From Paenibacillus_AB hodogayensis (lineage in GTDB: Bacteria; Bacillota; Bacilli; Paenibacillales; NBRC-103111), in the NCBI RefSeq assembly GCF_039536325.1, contig NZ_BAAAYO010000006.1:310001-374000 (forward strand): a DNA stretch of 64,000 nucleotides. The letters are read 5' to 3'. Numbering within the stretch: the first letter of the stretch is position 1; every line of letters starts with the position of its first letter. The translations under genes were made by a program, and so were the position numbers. The notes beneath the pieces were generated by a model, which saw nothing but the letters and a program-made list of their open reading frames with translations, was not told where the DNA came from and made no database searches. This document shows positions 16,470-24,560 of this stretch, piece by piece.

Positions 16470-16654
16470 TATCCTAATGACGTTCGATTTCGTCGATCAA
16501 TTATTCCATGAGTAAAATTAATAACAAACGACGGAGGCTGCATCCATGAGCTAACCACTTCCAGCTTTACCCATGCTATAATTAAGGGATCGATGATCAG
16601 ACAGAGCTTCGCAGGCTTTATGCACCCCCAATATGCGCGACATGGAGAACGATC

Positions 16655-17779
16655 ATGATCAAAATAGGAAACCAGCAAATGCTGCGGGAAATCAACAAAT
16701 CTACGCTCCTTCATGCGATTTTTACCGACGGTCCGATTTCGCGGGTCGAGCTGTCCCGCCAAACCAAGCTTAGCCCGACGACCGTCTCCGTGCTCATCGA
16801 GGAAATGATCCGCGAGAAGTTCGTTCACGAGGTCGGTACGTCCGGCAGCGGGGTCGGCCGGAAAATGACGCTGCTCGAGATCAAGGGCGAAGGCGGCTAC
16901 GTGGTCGGGATCAACCTTTCCAGCTCCCCTGCCCATATCGTGCTGCTTAACCTGCACGGCGAGCTTATCGCCAACCAGGGGCTGAAGTCGCTGATCGGCG
17001 AGGAACAGCTTAGCACGGAGCTGGTCGAGCTTATTTTCTCCTTCGTCCAGAAGCATCAGGTTCCCCGCAGCCTGATCAAGCGGATCGGCATCTCGCTGCC
17101 GGGTAGACTCGACGATACGCAGAGCACGGTCATCACCTCCCATTATTTGAAGCTGCACCATTATCCGCTCTTGGCCGTGCTGGAGGAAGCGCTGTCCATT
17201 CCGGTGCTGCTGACAAACGACCTCGACGCCGCCGGCTTTGCCGAGCGCTTCAGCGGTGCGGCCAAGGGCGACCAGACGACGCTCTATCTTATGATCGACT
17301 ACGGAACGGGCGCCGGCCTCGTCATCAACGGCCAGATTTATCACGGCGCGCGCGGCACCGCGGGCAAAACGTCTTATTTCGAGCCTTACTGTACGCCGGT
17401 ATTGGCCAAAAAGCTGAAGGACGATTACCCGGAGCCGTTCGCGGCCCTCTCGGTCGACGAGACGATTCGGACGTTTGTGGATCTGGCGCTGGCTGGCGCC
17501 GAGCCGTTCAGCGAGCTGGCCGAAGAGATGATTCAGGACATCGCCGGCCACTGTGCCCGCAATCTGCAAATGCTCAATCCCGAGAAAATGATTCTCGGCG
17601 GCTGGATTACCGACAACGGGCTGTTTTTCGACAAGCTCGTCACCGCCATCAGCAAGCAGGAACGGTCCGCCTACGGAGCGACGCCGATCGTCTCGTCCCA
17701 CTGGAAAAAGTACGGAGCCGCCATGGGGGCCGCCACGCTCGGCCTGCACGGCATATTCAAGCAAAAAACCGTACAGTAA
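16655..17779 (+). CDS. ROK family transcriptional regulator
   Basis: 374 residues: an N-terminal winged helix-turn-helix (about 10-65, SRVELSRQTKLSPTTVSVLI) followed by a ROK sugar-kinase-like domain with GINLSSSPAHIVLLNL at about 88 and YGTGAGLVINGQIYHGARGTAG at about 220-241. The CxCGxxGC zinc motif of NagC/Mlc-type ROK proteins is not evident; a TSYFEPYCTPVL segment stands there instead. It is likely the sugar-responsive repressor of the divergent ABC/dehydrogenase operon. The start is ATG 16655 with GGAG about seven bases upstream. Confidence 0.9.
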   Translation: MIKIGNQQMLREINKSTLLHAIFTDGPISRVELSRQTKLSPTTVSVLIEEMIREKFVHEVGTSGSGVGRKMTLLEIKGEGGYVVGINLSSSPAHIVLLNLHGELIANQGLKSLIGEEQLSTELVELIFSFVQKHQVPRSLIKRIGISLPGRLDDTQSTVITSHYLKLHHYPLLAVLEEALSIPVLLTNDLDAAGFAERFSGAAKGDQTTLYLMIDYGTGAGLVINGQIYHGARGTAGKTSYFEPYCTPVLAKKLKDDYPEPFAALSVDETIRTFVDLALAGAEPFSELAEEMIQDIAGHCARNLQMLNPEKMILGGWITDNGLFFDKLVTAISKQERSAYGATPIVSSHWKKYGAAMGAATLGLHGIFKQKTVQ

Positions 17780-17812
17780 GCCCGGACGCCGCTTGCGGGC
17801 GAACGACAACCA

Positions 17813-17860
17813 GGGGCGGTCTTCTTCATCGGCTAGTGCCGGTGCAGACCGTCCCTCTTT
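17813..17860 (+). terminator. Rho-independent terminator after the ROK gene
   Basis: GGGGCGGTCT pairs with AGACCGTCCC around a loop with its own inner pairing, followed by CTCTTTTCC on the plus strand. Confidence 0.7.
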
Positions 17861-17881
17861 TCCTCCAGCAAGATCTCCTCT

Positions 17882-18175
17882 TTACAAGGGCACCTTCTCA
17901 TAATGCTCGACCGTTGGAAACGGGTCGTAATACCTGTGCAGCAGTGCCTTCCATTGCTGGTATTCGGGCGATTGCCGGAAGCCGATCGTATGATCCTCCA
18001 GCTTTTCCCACCGGACCAGCAGCAAGTATTGGTCCGGCTGTTCCAAGCACTTTTGCAGCTCATGTCCGACGTAGCCCTTCATCCCCGCGATTAGGGGCGA
18101 TGCCTGCCTAAAGCTCTCCTCAAAAGCCGCAGCTTGACCCGGGATTACCCGCAGGATGGCAGCCTCCAGTATCAT
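17882..18175 (-). CDS. Antibiotic biosynthesis monooxygenase (ABM) domain protein
   Basis: 97-residue dimeric alpha-beta barrel protein. Typical ABM features are the opening ILEAAILRVIPGQAAAFEESF, a central YVGHELQKCLEQPDQYLLLVRW strand pair and a C-terminal SPEYQQWKALLHRYYDP helix. Members include cofactorless monooxygenases and heme-related enzymes, but many have unknown roles; catalytic residues are not diagnostic here. AAGGAGG lies ten bases before ATG 18175. It follows the DUF2164 gene by 27 bases in the same operon. Confidence 0.85.
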   Translation of the reverse strand: MILEAAILRVIPGQAAAFEESFRQASPLIAGMKGYVGHELQKCLEQPDQYLLLVRWEKLEDHTIGFRQSPEYQQWKALLHRYYDPFPTVEHYEKVPL

Positions 18176-18202
18176 AGGTTCCGTTCCTCCTTCGCCCCGG
18201 CG

Positions 18203-18460
18203 TTATTTTCTCCTGCCGCCGAGCGGCTTCTCCAGCGTATACAGCTCGTCCTCGAGCTGGCTTTGCTTCTCGTTCACGATCGACCGGTCATCCCCGATTG
18301 CCTGGTTGTAAATCGAAGGACCGAGCTGCTGAACCATAAAATCGATCAACTGCTCCGCAGCCAGAGCGCCTATTGTTTCCGACCGCTCTTCCTGGAAAAA
18401 GGCTTGGACCGCTTTGACGATCTCGTCTTTCTGTTCCTTTGGAAGCTTGATAGCCATCAT
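18203..18460 (-). CDS. DUF2164 family protein
   Basis: 85-residue soluble protein of the DUF2164 family: IKLPKEQKDEIVKAVQAFF at the start, an ETIGALAAEQLIDFMVQQLG helix and the family block IYNQAIGDDRSIV near residues 58-70. Function is unknown. ATG 18460 (or 18457) is chosen because AAAGAGGAGAG lies seven bases upstream; the frame remains open further up but that stretch is not protein-like. First gene of a two-gene unit with the ABM protein. Confidence 0.85.
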   Translation of the reverse strand: MMAIKLPKEQKDEIVKAVQAFFQEERSETIGALAAEQLIDFMVQQLGPSIYNQAIGDDRSIVNEKQSQLEDELYTLEKPLGGRRK

Positions 18461-18595
18461 GACTAAACTCTCCTCTTTCGCATAATCGTAACGGCCGCCG
18501 TTGCCCGCCTGTAGCAAACACCAAGCGGCGCATAGGACGCTGTTCTCATTATAATGCAGTTTGGGGCCACGCGCGTCTTCATTTCGAAATTTGAA

Positions 18596-18615
18596 CCCTA
18601 TCCCCCGGGGGTATA
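18596..18615. promoter_or_regulatory. CCCCCGGGGG dyad, CsoR/FrmR-like operator
   Basis: A perfect C5G5 core flanked by TAT on both sides (imperfect beyond the core). It lies between the divergent DUF2164 and DUF2935 genes. G/C-tract dyads with AT flanks are bound by CsoR/FrmR/RcnR-type repressors in other bacteria; no such regulator is encoded here, so this is a weak inference. Confidence 0.3.
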
Positions 18616-18676
18616 ACGAACAGGCACTCATCCATATGTATAGCAATAGGATCGATACGATGAAGGAGTGCATGTG

Positions 18677-19501
18677 ATGTCCAATGCTTTTGTCGAGCGT
18701 TCTTTGGAAGAAGTGCGCTTTTGGTCGCGGATTATGAAGGAGCATTCCTTATTTCTCCGCTTGGGGTTTCGTTGCGAGGATACGCAGTTGATCCAAGAGG
18801 CTAACGGGTTCTATGCGCTGTTTGAACAAATCGAAAGCAAGGCCAACGCCTATACGCCCGGTACGGATCCGTATACGATAAAAAAGTTCAATGAAGAAGT
18901 GCATCTGGCCGTATCTCATATCTGGGTATTCAAGAGAAAAGTATTGGGCTTGATTCTCACCTGCCAGCTTCCGGGCGCCAACAACTTCCCCTTATTGGTC
19001 GACCATGTCAGCAGAGAGGCTAACTATTTCAGAAATCGGTTGGAAGAATTAAATATGGGCAGACTGGAGCCTTTGCCCGATGCCATTATTGACGAGAACG
19101 TATTCTTCTTGAGAATTATGGCCGACCATGCCAAGTTCATCAGCCATTTGCTCGATCCATCCGAACGCAAGCTTGTCGAACAAGCCAACAACTTCAGCCA
19201 AGAATTCGATACTCTGTTGTTCCAAGCCAAGGACTTGGAGTCTATGCGCCCGCAATCGCAAACCCTGCCGCTGCTTGACCAGTTTTTGGATCAAAATAAA
19301 GTATCCGTCAAATCGCTTCGCGACTTTAAAAAGACGGCGCGCGATCTGATCGAAGCTTGCAGAATCAAAAGCATCATTCACCCTTTACTGGCCGACCACG
19401 TATTTCGCGAAGCCGAGCATTTCTTATTTATCATTGATATGTTCGAAAATAGTCTGACCGGCGCAGCAACGGCCAAGCCGGCCCCCCTTGCCGGCCCGTA
19501 A
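18677..19501 (+). CDS. DUF2935 family protein (two-domain helical bundle)
   Basis: 274 residues in two repeated all-helical halves, each with EVRFW/EN…FFLRIMADHAKFI-like helices and E…H pairs (MKEHSLFLR near 20, FNEEVHLAVSHIW near 73, ADHAKFI near 150, ADHVFREAEHFLF near 245). The repeated Glu/His spacing resembles ferritin-like metal sites, and the DUF2935 family is generally considered a metal-binding helical bundle, function unproven. ATG 18677 has AAGGAG eight bases upstream; a GTG codon earlier is possible. Monocistronic, followed by a strong terminator. Confidence 0.88.
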   Translation: MSNAFVERSLEEVRFWSRIMKEHSLFLRLGFRCEDTQLIQEANGFYALFEQIESKANAYTPGTDPYTIKKFNEEVHLAVSHIWVFKRKVLGLILTCQLPGANNFPLLVDHVSREANYFRNRLEELNMGRLEPLPDAIIDENVFFLRIMADHAKFISHLLDPSERKLVEQANNFSQEFDTLLFQAKDLESMRPQSQTLPLLDQFLDQNKVSVKSLRDFKKTARDLIEACRIKSIIHPLLADHVFREAEHFLFIIDMFENSLTGAATAKPAPLAGP

Positions 19502-19523
19502 AGGCGACGGGCCCTGCAACCGC

Positions 19524-19569
19524 GAACAGACAGGCGGCTTCGGACGCATCCGGAGCTTCCTGTCTGTTC
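19524..19569. terminator. Terminator between DUF2935 gene and convergent MFS gene
   Basis: GAACAGACAGG at 19524-19534 pairs perfectly with CCTGTCTGTTC at 19559-19569; the loop can form an inner CGGA/TCCG pair. No long T run, so efficiency is uncertain; it may serve both strands. Confidence 0.6.
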
Positions 19570-19588
19570 CTATTGGGCTATTCCAGCG

Positions 19589-20968
19589 TTATGATGCCGG
19601 TTGGGTCTTGCGCAAAGCCGAACGGAGATACGCCAGCGCACAGCCGATCGCCAGCACAACAACGATGGTGAGCCCCCAATAAATGTTGCTGTATGCATTC
19701 GCCAAAGGAAGCTCCTTTTGCCAGACGAGCGCGCTGGCGGTGGCGGCGACGCCGAAGGCCCCGCTGAAAAATTGGAGAAGCTGGAACAGCCCGAGTCCGG
19801 AGCCGATCTGCGAAGGAAGCAGAATTCGGGACATTTCATTGGATATGCTGCTGGACAGGAACGTGAAGCTGATGCTCATCAGCATATAAATGAACATAAC
19901 GGCCAAATAAGAAACGCCTTCGAATAAAGCGAACAAAACGACGGAAGCCAGGAGAAGCAGCGGAATAAAGCGGATGATCGAGCCATTCCCGCGCGAATCG
20001 ATGATCCTTCCTACCCGGCGGGAAACGAGCACCGCCAGAAACGAGCCGGGAAAAATGACGAGTCCCGCTCCGATCGCGCTGAGACTGTACTGCTTCACCA
20101 AAATTTGCGGCATCAGGAACAAGGTCGAGAAGCTGCAAAGGTACGCCGCAATCCCGACGGCTCCGAGAACCAGATACGAGCGGTTGCGGAAAAGCGACGG
20201 AAGCACGAACGGGTCCTTGAACGTGCGGATGCGAATGACGAACAAAACGAGCGAAACGAGTCCGGTCACGAGCGCAAGCCAGGAATGACTGGTCAGAAAA
20301 AGCAGCAAGCCGGTCGTCCCTATACTGATAAACAGCGCACCGAGAGCGTCGAAGGATCCTTTGCGAGGCTGTTCCTTCGGAATGAGCGCACCGAAGAACG
20401 GTACGAGCAGCAGCGTTATTCCTGTTACGGCAAACAGCACATGCCAGCCCAAATATTCGACGATTGCCCCGCCGACGACCGGGCCCAGACCGAGTCCTAG
20501 AGACACGGACGACATGATCATCGCCATCGCTTTACCCCGCCGTTCGAGCGGAATGTACCGGGACATCAGAACGAGCGATAACGCAGGGATGGAGCCCGCT
20601 CCCGAAGCCTGCACGATACGAACGAGCAGCAGCATCAAAAAGCTGCTGCTGAATAGCCCGGCAATCGCCGCAACGCTGAGCGACAGTATCCCGATAATGA
20701 ACAATCTGCGGATCGGCACGAAATCCGCCAGCCGGCTGTACGTGATCGACGATATCGCAAATACGATCGAGTACCCCGTCACGATCCAGGAGGTCGACGA
20801 GGGCGACAGCTGGAACTCTTGGGCCACGTCGGGCAAAGCGAGGTTAAACATCATCGTGTTCATAATGACCAGGACAATCGTTACTCCGAGCAGGAGATTG
20901 ACGATCCCTTCTCTCATAACGCCTTGCTCAGCGGCATTGCCCGCATTCGGCTCCGTACGGATACTCAT
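19589..20968 (-). CDS. MFS drug efflux transporter, DHA2-type
   Basis: 459 residues, about 14 membrane helices. Hallmarks are LALPDVAQEFQLSPSSTSWIVTGYSI (helix 1-2 region with the DHA2 W-x-x-T/Y pattern), SRLADFVPIRRLF (motif A) and GLGLGPVVGGAIVEYLGWHVLF (motif C, G-rich antiporter motif). It resembles TetL/QacA-type proton-driven drug exporters. The start is ATG 20968. It faces an ArsR-type regulator across a 112-base region with a clear promoter and a palindrome, so its expression is probably derepressed by a ligand of that regulator. Confidence 0.88.
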   Translation of the reverse strand: MSIRTEPNAGNAAEQGVMREGIVNLLLGVTIVLVIMNTMMFNLALPDVAQEFQLSPSSTSWIVTGYSIVFAISSITYSRLADFVPIRRLFIIGILSLSVAAIAGLFSSSFLMLLLVRIVQASGAGSIPALSLVLMSRYIPLERRGKAMAMIMSSVSLGLGLGPVVGGAIVEYLGWHVLFAVTGITLLLVPFFGALIPKEQPRKGSFDALGALFISIGTTGLLLFLTSHSWLALVTGLVSLVLFVIRIRTFKDPFVLPSLFRNRSYLVLGAVGIAAYLCSFSTLFLMPQILVKQYSLSAIGAGLVIFPGSFLAVLVSRRVGRIIDSRGNGSIIRFIPLLLLASVVLFALFEGVSYLAVMFIYMLMSISFTFLSSSISNEMSRILLPSQIGSGLGLFQLLQFFSGAFGVAATASALVWQKELPLANAYSNIYWGLTIVVVLAIGCALAYLRSALRKTQPAS

Positions 20969-20994
20969 GGTTCTCACACTCCAAGGTTCTAAAT

Positions 20995-21010
20995 TTCGAT
21001 TACTATCGAA
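20995..21010. promoter_or_regulatory. Palindromic operator TTCGAT-N4-ATCGAA
   Basis: A perfect 6-4-6 inverted repeat lies just downstream of the MFS promoter and upstream of the ArsR-type regulator; the likely binding site of that regulator. Confidence 0.55.
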
Positions 21011-21020
21011 CAATGGAATT

Positions 21021-21049
21021 AATATAGCACGCTTTATGTTATAATGCAA
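21021..21049 (-). promoter_or_regulatory. Sigma-A promoter of the MFS gene
   Basis: TTGCAT (21044-21049), 17-base spacer, TATATT (21021-21026) on the minus strand. A TATAAT box (21040-21045) for the opposite, ArsR direction overlaps its -35 element. Confidence 0.65.
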
Positions 21050-21080
21050 TCATAAGCTTGCAAACAAGGAGGCTCCCGCC

Positions 21081-21419
21081 ATGAAAATGCTGTATCATCC
21101 CGACCGTGCAGAAATTCATCTGTCCTCCGTTCTGAACGCGTTAAGCGATCCGATTCGCTTGCTGATCGCTTCCGAAATCCGCAAGTCGTACGAGCCGACC
21201 TGCGGCACCATCGACGTGCCTGTCGTCAAATCCACGCTTTCCCATCATACGCGCACACTGCGGGAGGCGGGCGTCGTCAACGTCCGCGTTCAAGGTACGC
21301 AGCGATTTCTGTCCCTGCGGACGGAAGACCTAGAATTACGGTTTCCCGGATTGCTTTCTTCTATACTGGATGCTTTCGAGGCTTCCGACGAAAAAAAAGA
21401 ACTGATGAACGCCCATTAA
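21081..21419 (+). CDS. ArsR/HTH_20-type winged-helix regulator
   Basis: 112 residues with an ArsR winged helix: NALSDPIRLLIASEI (about 19-33), a recognition helix VVKSTLSHHTRTLREAGVV (about 48-66) and the wing VRVQGTQRFLSLR. No ELCVC-type metal motif is present, so a metal sensor is unlikely; one cysteine (PTCGTID) precedes the recognition helix. Divergent to the drug exporter and probably its repressor. GGAGG lies seven bases before ATG 21081. Confidence 0.85.
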   Translation: MKMLYHPDRAEIHLSSVLNALSDPIRLLIASEIRKSYEPTCGTIDVPVVKSTLSHHTRTLREAGVVNVRVQGTQRFLSLRTEDLELRFPGLLSSILDAFEASDEKKELMNAH

Positions 21420-21473
21420 GCCGGCCGGCGTTTTGCCGGCGCCGCGCCAAGCGAAGAAGGAGCTGTAGCGTCC

Positions 21474-21956
21474 GTGATAACAGAACCGGCACAACCGAAA
21501 ACGGTACATCGCAATGAAACGAAGCTGGTCGGTTATACCGTAACAACGACCTTAAAGGAAGATATGGAAAATGAAATTATCGGGAGCTTGCGCGAGAGGC
21601 TGTTGGACAGGCGGTCGGAGATAGCAAGTCCAACGGACGGCGACGGGGTCTACCTCGTCCAACTCTACCCGGACTGCGAATGGACGCCGGATGTTCCGTT
21701 CGAAAGCATAGTTGCCGTGGAGGTCCATACGTTTGTTCCCCTGCCCGAGGGATTCGTCTGCCATACGATCCCGGCTGGAGCCTATACGAAAGTGACGCAT
21801 AGAGGACCCGAATCGCGGATCGGCGATACGTATGACTGGATTCGCGACCAAGGTCTTGGCGTCATCCGTCCTTTCGACTTCGAATATTGGGCGGATTGCG
21901 GTTCCCTCGAGCAAGAGGAGAGCGTTATTGATATTTACTGGCCTATAGAGGCGTAA
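21474..21956 (+). CDS. GyrI-like / AraC effector-binding domain protein
   Basis: 160-residue stand-alone SOUL/GyrI-like domain: VGYTVTTTLKEDMENEI, a central YPDCEWTPDVPFESIVAVEV strand pair and HTIPAGAYTKVTHRGP, ending with IDIYWPIEA. Such domains bind small hydrophobic or cationic ligands and occur alone or fused to AraC/MerR regulators. The start is GTG 21474 after AAGGAG. It follows the ArsR gene by 54 bases on the same strand and could be co-transcribed, sensing or sequestering the substrate of the exporter; that is inference. Confidence 0.8.
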   Translation: MITEPAQPKTVHRNETKLVGYTVTTTLKEDMENEIIGSLRERLLDRRSEIASPTDGDGVYLVQLYPDCEWTPDVPFESIVAVEVHTFVPLPEGFVCHTIPAGAYTKVTHRGPESRIGDTYDWIRDQGLGVIRPFDFEYWADCGSLEQEESVIDIYWPIEA

Positions 21957-21962
21957 TCGTTT

Positions 21963-22438
21963 TTATGTAGCATGAGGAGCCGCTATCCGCGCCCAAGCCC
22001 GGACCGGGAAGGCGCTCATCCCCTGCACTTTGACCGGGGCGGCGGTGAAATAAAACCCTTCGAGCGGGAGACGGCCCGTAGGAGCGAGGTTTTCGACGAT
22101 AGGGATGCCGGCTTCCAGCAGGATCGTTGACTGATATAGTCCGATACTTGCATTCTCGGAAAGCCGGGGTACGTCTCCATGTCGTGAGCGACCGTATGGC
22201 TAAGGTCGATCAAGTCGGCCCGCGTAAGCGGCTGCCCTCCTGCCCCAACACCTCTTCCGCCCACCGCTTCTCCATTCTTCTTGCTGCCGTCTGCATTGCC
22301 CTCGAACTCGCCGTCTTCTTCTCTTCCCTCATTCTCTCCGCGGTCTTCCGTTCCAGCCGTCTCTCCGCCGTTTCCCGCTTCGTGAACTCCCTCGTTGTCG
22401 ACCGCCCCTCCGATGATCCGTTCGCTATCGCTTTCCAT
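21963..22438 (-). pseudogene. Cyclase (kynurenine formamidase-like) pseudogene with internal deletion
   Basis: Two parts of one cyclase-family protein are joined out of frame. The first, in one frame, ends with LIDLSHTVAHDMETYPGFPR and begins the family's typical N-terminus. The second, in another frame from about 22140 to the stop at 21963, reads TILLEAGIPIVENLAPTGRL…PLEGFYFTAAPVKVQG…FPVRAWARI, the normal C-terminus. The whole middle (well over 100 residues), including the HxGTHxDxP metal-binding motif, is missing, and the frame changes at the junction near 22135-22140. It cannot encode an active enzyme. The divergent LysR gene is the likely former regulator. Upstream of 22225 the reading frame is low-complexity and not family-like. 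Confidence 0.75.
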
Positions 22439-22440
22439 AT
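22225..22440. repeat. Strand-asymmetric polypurine/polypyrimidine tract
   Basis: Plus strand is strongly pyrimidine-rich (many CTTCTC/TCCGC runs), minus strand purine-rich. Translation gives Gly/Glu/Asn-rich low-complexity in any frame. It lies 5' of the cyclase pseudogene and does not resemble its family. Confidence 0.5.
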
Positions 22441-22556
22441 CCCCATCCTCCTCGGTTATCGTCTATATACTCGGAACGGAGCTCTCTCGTCCGTCGCCAC
22501 GTTTCCATTGTAGTGAACATCCGCATCATCGATCAATACGATTATTTCTATCGGAG

Positions 22557-22594
22557 TCATTGACAGATTCAATGATTCCATAGACAGTTTCTAT
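22557..22594. promoter_or_regulatory. LysR-type operator region
   Basis: ATAG-N7-CTAT at 22580-22594 fits the LTTR box T-N11-A. TCATTG-N7-CAATGA at 22557-22575 is a second perfect dyad, and TTTCTATCG occurs twice (22545, 22588). The site lies about 90 bases upstream of the LysR gene, between it and the cyclase pseudogene. Confidence 0.55.
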
Positions 22595-22685
22595 CGTATT
22601 TTGTCAAACGGCAGCCATTGATAAATGGATTTATGGCGTTTACACTATAGAAGCCGCAAAGCATAACGGAAAGGGGCGCTCAAAG

Positions 22686-23591
22686 TTGGAGCTGAGACAG
22701 TTGGAATGCTTTAAAGCGATATGCGAGGAGCTGCATTTTACCCGGGCTGCGGAGAAGCTGGGCATTACCCAGCCGACGTTAAGCTACCAGATCAAGCTGC
22801 TGGAGGAGGAGCTCGGGCTTCCATTGTTCAATCGGATCGGCAAAAAAATTACGATGACGGAATCGGGGCATATTTTGCTCCACCATTGCAGCTCCATATT
22901 TCGTTCCTTGACCGGAGCCCGCGAAGAAATACTGGAGCTTCAGCAGCTGGAGCGGGGAACGTTGTCCATCGGCGCGCTGATCGGGGAGATCAACGAGCTG
23001 GTGTCGGGACGGCTGATCGATTTTCATAACCGGTATCCGCAAGTCCGGCTCAAGCTGAACGGCGCGGAAGATGTCGTCGAACAGCTTCTTGCGCACGATC
23101 TCGATTTTGCCGTGACGATCTTGCCTGTGGAGGACGAGCGGTTCATGAAGGTGCCGCTGTACGAGGAAGAGTTTTATGCGGTCATACATGCCGGTTCCCC
23201 TTTGGTGGGCCGAGAGACCGTCGATTTTGCCGAGATCATGCGAGAGCCGATCATCATGTTCCCGAAGTCGCACCGCTGTCGCCAGATGATCGATTCGGCC
23301 TGCTCCACGATCGGCTCTACCTTGCAGCCGCTCATTGAAACGACCACGATCGAATCGCTGCTGATGCTGGTCCGGTCCGGCGCCGGGGTATCGATATTGT
23401 CGAAAACGCTGCTGGACATACACCGCCGCCACGATCTAAAAACAATTCCCGTCACGAATCCGGCTTTGCGCCGGGAAATCGGCGTCATCTATTTGAAGGA
23501 CAAATATATGGGGAAAGCCGCGAGGGGGTTTATTGGGCTTTTGACCGAACATATCCGCGAGCGGGAATACCGCTACGGCCTCGTAACCTGA
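22686..23591 (+). CDS. LysR family transcriptional regulator
   Basis: 301 residues. The N-terminal helix-turn-helix is ELRQLECFKAICEELHFTRA with GITQPTLSYQIKLLEEEL (1-50). The substrate-binding domain begins near 90 (GTLSIGALIGEINELVSGRL) and includes the FAVTILPVEDERF and FPKSHRCRQMID segments. It is closest in style to CysL/CynR-like activators; the ligand is unknown. TTG 22686 is used because AGGGG lies nine bases upstream. It reads away from the broken cyclase gene, probably its original target. Confidence 0.9.
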   Translation: MELRQLECFKAICEELHFTRAAEKLGITQPTLSYQIKLLEEELGLPLFNRIGKKITMTESGHILLHHCSSIFRSLTGAREEILELQQLERGTLSIGALIGEINELVSGRLIDFHNRYPQVRLKLNGAEDVVEQLLAHDLDFAVTILPVEDERFMKVPLYEEEFYAVIHAGSPLVGRETVDFAEIMREPIIMFPKSHRCRQMIDSACSTIGSTLQPLIETTTIESLLMLVRSGAGVSILSKTLLDIHRRHDLKTIPVTNPALRREIGVIYLKDKYMGKAARGFIGLLTEHIREREYRYGLVT

Positions 23592-23736
23592 AATCCACGC
23601 CCCGCATGGTTCGTCCGCGGTGCAATCGGACTGTGGTACGGTTCTAGCGGCTATGCTTCGAGAACGGAATACATGCTCGGTAGAGCGGATTTGCCCTGCC
23701 GCGCGAAATATTCCGGCAAGCGATGACAGGCTGCGC

Positions 23737-24507
23737 TTACCGAACCGCCGCGTATTGGACCGCCAGCTCTTCGATTTTACGAACGATATCGCTTTCGTAA
23801 TCCCCTTCCAACGGGATCGAGTCCGAGGCGTATTCGCCCAGTCCCGGATGCTCGCCGATGCGGACGGAATGGAGCGCCTCCCGGAACATGCTAATGTCGT
23901 TGGCGTCGTTCCCGAACGCCACGAATTGCTTGGGCTGAACGCCGGCCTTTTGCAAGGCGGTCCATTTGTGCACATTTTGCGGGCTGATGTCCAGTATACG
24001 TTCATTCCCGTGCCGGTGGACAACGACGTCCAGCGCCAGCAGCTTCTCGTTCAAAGACTCTATATCGGAAGCGGTCAAAATGAGCACTTTTACAATCCGC
24101 TCCAGCGATTCGAGTGCTACATTCCGGGCTAGGCCCAGTGTGTCGAGATTGTTCAGAATCGGATGATCCGCCGCTCCCGTGTACGCATAGTCCCAATCGC
24201 TGTCGATCAGGTACGTCGCTTCATGTTGGCGGATCAGCTGCAAAATCTGCTCCAGCTGTTCGGCCGGGAAAGCATGGACGTGCTCCGCTGCGCCGCCGCC
24301 CGACGCAAGAGAGCCGTTGCCGCCAATCCACAGCCGGCCGCGATACTTCTCGTGAACGACCGGCATCATATCCCGGATCGGACGGGCGGAAGCGAAAATA
24401 ACGTCATGCCCTGCCGCGATCAGCTTATCGATCGCCAGAACGAGCGGCTCCGAAATCGGCCGGCCTTTAAAACATATCGTTCCATCCAAGTCGAATACGA
24501 ACTGCAT
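23737..24507 (-). CDS. HAD-IIB family phosphatase (Cof-like)
   Basis: 256 residues of the haloacid dehalogenase superfamily. Motif I is FVFDLDGTIC with the nucleophile aspartate at residue 6, motif II is the Ser in FASARPIRD, the C2-type cap lies between about 75 and 185, and motif III/IV are HKWTALQKAG and FGNDANDISMF. Members dephosphorylate sugar phosphates, nucleotides or PLP. The N-terminus starts directly at motif I, so ATG 24507 is right. About 54 bases downstream of the DUF1349 gene, possibly co-transcribed. Confidence 0.88.
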   Translation of the reverse strand: MQFVFDLDGTICFKGRPISEPLVLAIDKLIAAGHDVIFASARPIRDMMPVVHEKYRGRLWIGGNGSLASGGGAAEHVHAFPAEQLEQILQLIRQHEATYLIDSDWDYAYTGAADHPILNNLDTLGLARNVALESLERIVKVLILTASDIESLNEKLLALDVVVHRHGNERILDISPQNVHKWTALQKAGVQPKQFVAFGNDANDISMFREALHSVRIGEHPGLGEYASDSIPLEGDYESDIVRKIEELAVQYAAVR

Positions 24508-24560
24508 CCTCTATCTCCATCCTCTTCCTCATTTGTATCAGCAGTGTTCCTGTCTTGCAT

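Larger units (their letters stand above)
16085..16654. other. Divergent control region between sugar operon and ROK regulator
   Basis: 570 bases without an intact gene. It holds the minus promoter with a CcpA-like site, an A/T-rich imperfect dyad (around 16292-16317) that could be the ROK operator, a strong plus promoter, and an abortive two-codon reading frame. A second TATAAT-like -10 box lies near 16578, closer to the ROK start. Confidence 0.7.

Noticed and set aside
16469..17809. 446-codon minus-strand frame opposite the ROK regulator
   Set aside because: The ROK regulator has conserved domains and a ribosome site; the complement has none.
22127..22513. Plus-strand frame through the pyrimidine-rich tract
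   Set aside because: Low-complexity Leu/Ser/Arg translation caused by the skewed base content; no ribosome site.
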